From positions 6,510,001-6,574,000 of the forward strand of contig NZ_CP055153.1 of assembly GCF_014075995.1 (NCBI RefSeq): a stretch of DNA of 64,000 bases, written 5' to 3'. Under the pieces are notes generated by a model. That model was not told where the DNA came from, searched no databases, and worked only from the letters and a program-made list of their open reading frames with translations. This document shows, one piece after another, positions 63,621-64,000 of the stretch (its first letter is position 1; each line of letters begins with the position of its first letter). Position numbers and translations under genes: made by a program. Origin of the DNA: Adhaeribacter radiodurans (GTDB lineage Bacteria > Bacteroidota > Bacteroidia > Cytophagales > Hymenobacteraceae).

Positions 63621-64000
63621 TTAATAATAGAAAGCTGGGAATTTATTTATCCCACGGAGATTAACAAAACGGGAAATGCTTCGGTAGCCAAAAATATAAA
63701 CCCACCCGATGAAGAAAATTTGTAAGGGAACCCGGAACCACAAATAAGATAAACCAGGCCCGGTAAAATCGGCGTTAGGAATATTTACGTGTTTTATAGC
63801 CGCCACAATATTGGCTGGTAAAATAGTTATCAGAAATGATATTAAAAGCAAGCTGCTGATTTGCCGCTTATTTTGGATTAAAAGTCCAAATCCCAAAAGT
63901 ATTTCTATAACCCCGGTTACGTAAACCAACTGTAATTTAGCGGGTAAAAAATCGGGCATAGTGAGTATCATACCTTTTGAAAAGTAAAAATGAGAAGTGC
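63621..64000 (-). CDS. DoxX-family membrane protein, N-terminus beyond window
   Basis: The frame continues to the right edge with no stop: upstream of the internal ATG at 63971 the translated codons read TSHFYFSKG, which fits the conserved HFxxPxFYLxMMP segment of DoxX-like proteins when joined to MILTMPDFLPAKLQLVYVTG. A helix pair follows (VIEILLGFGLLI and SSLLLISFLITILPANIV). The ATG at 63971 therefore is probably not the true start. About 126 residues are visible, with a C-terminal IFFIGWVYIFGY helix. Function unknown; DoxX relatives are linked to redox or quinone chemistry. A long hairpin separates it from the TonB receptor gene. Confidence 0.8.
   Translation of the reverse strand, partial: TSHFYFSKGMILTMPDFLPAKLQLVYVTGVIEILLGFGLLIQNKRQISSLLLISFLITILPANIVAAIKHVNIPNADFTGPGLSYLWFRVPLQIFFIGWVYIFGYRSISRFVNLRGINKFPAFYY

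Noticed and set aside
1-64000. CRISPR array, prophage, intact IS element or rRNA/tRNA
   Set aside because: No regularly spaced direct repeats, transposase, integrase, structural phage gene or cloverleaf sequence was seen on either strand.

Overview
This window is from a Bacteroidota chromosome, most likely Cytophagales/Hymenobacteraceae (Adhaeribacter-like). That assignment is an inference, not a database result. It rests on a SusC/SusD pair, tandem FtsX/MacB-type permeases, several Bacteroidota-type families (DUF2911, DUF4097, PepSY-like, amidohydrolase pairs), promoters close to the TTTG-N18/19-TAnnTTTG consensus, no obvious Shine-Dalgarno sites, and moderate GC with AT-rich gaps. I see no tRNA, rRNA, CRISPR array, prophage or intact insertion sequence.

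Layout. Positions 1-9400: four tandem FtsX-type permeases on the minus strand, the first cut by the window edge. Two of them share an upstream module of a paired 17-bp operator plus a conserved TGGCATCTTTCTTA box. 9600-12900: a low-GC orphan protein, a Fur-family regulator with a perfect 13+13 operator, a thioredoxin-reductase-like flavoprotein and an acetyltransferase. 13100-16000: a promoter, TPP riboswitch and intrinsic terminator drive a four-gene operon (SAM methyltransferase, AIR-synthase-like protein, divergent ThiE, Trm112-like zinc protein). This is the best candidate here for an undescribed pathway. 16100-19500: acetyltransferase, DinB-like protein and two DUF4097 proteins. 20000-27100: SusC, SusD, a SUKH-like protein and a sialidase-fold lipoprotein. 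27200-33800: LiaF/DUF4097-like protein, YaeR-like VOC protein, DUF885 lipoprotein, YihY protein, RecJ. 33900-38300: a 38-residue membrane protein, a two-component system, MOSC, DUF2911 and PepSY-like proteins. 38800-43500: oxidoreductase, phosphatidylserine decarboxylase, free-Met-R-sulfoxide reductase, RibD, PrmC. 43600-50300: six nucleotide-sugar genes for surface polysaccharide precursors. 50500-56800: amidohydrolase pair, PPP-type phosphatase, aldo/keto reductase. 57100-60000: an attenuator-like leader before an rtcB homologue, then a PfkB kinase. 60700-64000: a TonB-dependent receptor and a DoxX protein cut by the window edge.

Several repeat families are scattered between the genes. One is a roughly 200-bp element present four times (939-1140, 25591-25789, 30568-30740, 60160-60370). 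Others are a REPIN-like palindrome at 50370-50477 with a decayed half at 24881-24907, an inverted pair of AATCC-rich elements between the permease genes, and a 28-nt repeat present twice.
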